Shown here one piece after another: positions 62,635-64,000 of a stretch of DNA of 64,000 bases. The notes under the pieces are model-generated. The model was not told the DNA's origin. It searched no databases and worked only from the letters and a program-made list of their open reading frames with translations. The stretch is from Haloferula rosea (lineage in GTDB: Bacteria; Verrucomicrobiota; Verrucomicrobiia; Verrucomicrobiales; Akkermansiaceae): the NCBI RefSeq assembly GCF_016595525.1, contig NZ_JAENII010000001.1:186001-250000 (forward strand), given 5' to 3'. Position 1 is the first letter of the stretch, and every line of letters starts with the position of its first letter. A program made the translations under genes and the position numbers.

Positions 62635-64000
62635 AGAGTGGAGAATTTGAACTCGCGATTTCGCGATACCTGGATGGGACGATTTCACCTGAAGAGTTCG
62701 CGGAACTCGAGGAATACCTCGCGAACTCCGAGGAGGCACGAGAGCTCTATCTTGATTACGTGGATGTCCACAATGTGCTCGACCTGGAGATCTCGATGCC
62801 GCGAGTGATCCATCCTGCGTTCTCAAACGTCGTGCCTGTCGAGCAGATCAGGGAGCGTCAGCAGCGTCGTTCCATGATTCAGGCCACAATGGTTGCGGCG
62901 GCCGTGCTGATGTTGCTCGCGGTGGTGTTCAAGTTTGTGATCGTGCCCGATCGCCCACCGCTCCTCACCTTCGAGGTCGCGCCGGATACCATTTTTGCGG
63001 TGACCCATTCCAAGGCACGGGCGGACGGGAGTGAACCTGAAGCAGGCACACTGGACAAAGGTTCCCAGCTGAAACTCCGGCAAGGAACCGTCAAGCTCAC
63101 TCTCTCCAATGGCGTCACTTCGGTGGTTCAGGCTCCTGCCAATCTCACCCTTGTCAACGAAGACCGGATGGCCATTCGGGAGGGGGTGGCGTGGTTCCAT
63201 GTCCCTGCGAATGCTGTCGGCTTTCAAGTCACTACGCCTCGCCTGCAGATTGTCGATCTCGGGACCGAATTCGGTGTGACCTGTGCCCCGCACGCTCTGG
63301 ATCAGGTCCATCTTCTGCAAGGCAGGATCGAGGTCAGCCACCGTGTCGGGCTCAAGAACAAGGAGGTTCTCAGTGGGACCACCGCACGGATCGCAGGACC
63401 TGCCGGCCGACTCAATCCCACCCCGGTCCGTGCGGAGGATTTCATCAAGACTCTCCCGAGTTCGCTGCCTTATGTTCACATGTCTTTCGATGAGCTTGAG
63501 GGTGGAGGGCTCACTGTGGAGGGAACCCACCCCAGCGTCCCCGACATCAGGGCCCTTCTTGTGCGCCCCAAGGCGCTGGTCGGGCCATCGCTGAGCCCCG
63601 GAAAATACGGTAACGCCCTGAAACTTCATGGGGTCGGGGATTTCGTGCGCACCAACTGGCCGGGGATCTCAGGGAGCCGGCCCCGGACGGTATCCTGTTG
63701 GGTCAGGCTGCCCAAGGAGGGGGATTTCAACCCTGCCATTCCTCTCCTCGGCTGGGGGTCCATGCGCAACAACGGCAAGTGGAAGCTCCATGCCGTGCCG
63801 GATCCGGAAGTGGGTGGACGAGTGGCCCGCATTTCCCTCGGGAAAACCTGGTATTCCACGGATGACATCCGCATCGACGACGGTGGCTGGCACCATTTGG
63901 TGGCCGTTTACTACGGTGACATGCTCGAAGACGGCCGGCCCAACCTCGCCATCTACGTCGATGGGCTGCACCGAGCACTCATTCACCGTGGTGAAAGTGG
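62631..64000 (+). CDS. FecR-like anti-sigma/sensor protein with LamG domain (3' end off the window)
   Basis: 456 codons visible, open to the right edge. Residues 1-80 are cytoplasmic, with YLDGTISPEEFAELEEYL resembling anti-sigma N-termini but without a zinc motif. A transmembrane helix spans about 86-105 (ATMVAAAVLMLLAVVF). A FecR domain (about 115-262) contains GSQLKLRQGTVKLTLSNG and IVDLGTEFGV. From about 283 a LamG/concanavalin-like domain begins (NALKLHGVGDFV, GGWHHLVAVYYGD). It is translationally coupled to the sigma factor. I infer that it holds or releases that factor in response to an extracytoplasmic glycan, which the LamG domain could bind. Confidence 0.9.
   Translation, partial: MKSGEFELAISRYLDGTISPEEFAELEEYLANSEEARELYLDYVDVHNVLDLEISMPRVIHPAFSNVVPVEQIRERQQRRSMIQATMVAAAVLMLLAVVFKFVIVPDRPPLLTFEVAPDTIFAVTHSKARADGSEPEAGTLDKGSQLKLRQGTVKLTLSNGVTSVVQAPANLTLVNEDRMAIREGVAWFHVPANAVGFQVTTPRLQIVDLGTEFGVTCAPHALDQVHLLQGRIEVSHRVGLKNKEVLSGTTARIAGPAGRLNPTPVRAEDFIKTLPSSLPYVHMSFDELEGGGLTVEGTHPSVPDIRALLVRPKALVGPSLSPGKYGNALKLHGVGDFVRTNWPGISGSRPRTVSCWVRLPKEGDFNPAIPLLGWGSMRNNGKWKLHAVPDPEVGGRVARISLGKTWYSTDDIRIDDGGWHHLVAVYYGDMLEDGRPNLAIYVDGLHRALIHRGES

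Noticed and set aside
1-64000. Search for CRISPR arrays, transposases, tRNA or rRNA
   Set aside because: No regularly spaced direct repeats, insertion sequence ends, transposase motifs or structural RNA signatures were noticed.

Overview
The window looks like a piece of a marine Verrucomicrobiota chromosome (Verrucomicrobiales-like, moderately GC-rich). The support is: a Verru_Chthon-cassette type pilin-like N-terminus at the left edge, a PEP-CTERM sorting tail, autotransporter-type beta-strand repeat proteins, a sigma factor of the Rhodopirellula/Verrucomicrobium type with a FecR/LamG partner, and a very dense set of secreted S1 sulfatases and fucosidases. No rRNA, tRNA, CRISPR, insertion sequence or phage gene was seen.

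Layout. 1-228 (minus) is the 5' part of a pilin-like cassette protein A. 229-745 is a gene-poor gap holding a 10-bp-stem inverted repeat. From 746 to 61703 every gene lies on the minus strand, so transcription runs from high to low coordinates: 16 full-length S1 sulfatases, two sulfatase N-terminal remnants, four GH29 and one GH95 alpha-L-fucosidase, two parallel beta-helix proteins resembling GH141, one GH97, one GH36/raffinose-synthase-like enzyme, one GH172 (DUF2961) protein, two related beta-propeller proteins (GH43/GH117-like), one SGNH esterase, one alpha/beta-hydrolase, a histidine kinase plus LuxR-type response regulator, and three large secreted proteins that share a repeat module. 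Junctions are tight (many 1-4 nt overlaps, mostly ATGA), which indicates long transcription units; gaps over 80 nt (for example near 58.7, 37.8, 34.8, 32.5, 30.8, 18.5, 17.4, 14.4, 10.1 and 7.9 kb) may hold internal promoters or terminators. From 62074 to the right edge, on the plus strand, a sigma factor and a membrane FecR-LamG protein are divergent from the large cluster.

Biology. Many sulfatases combined with GH29, GH95 and GH141-like enzymes is the known signature of loci that dismantle fucoidan and other fucose-rich sulfated polysaccharides of brown algae. I infer that sulfatases strip position-specific sulfate esters, the SGNH and alpha/beta-hydrolases remove acyl groups, and exo-fucosidases and the side-branch enzymes (GH97, GH36-like, GH172, propeller proteins) release monosaccharides. 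Nearly all enzymes carry signal peptides, so they act in the periplasm or outside. Endo-fucanases (GH107/GH168), transporters, formylglycine-generating enzyme and fucose catabolism are not in the window and should be elsewhere. The two-component pair inside the cluster and the sigma/FecR-LamG pair at its upstream border are the candidate regulators.

The most unusual items are a 1358-residue repeat-TSP3-sulfatase fusion with an off-consensus CHSAR active-site motif, a beta-helix enzyme fused to a PDZ domain and a discoidin-like tail that is shared with a neighbouring sulfatase, a duplicated sulfatase/propeller cassette, and two truncated sulfatase remnants, each joined to a full-length neighbour by an ATGA overlap.
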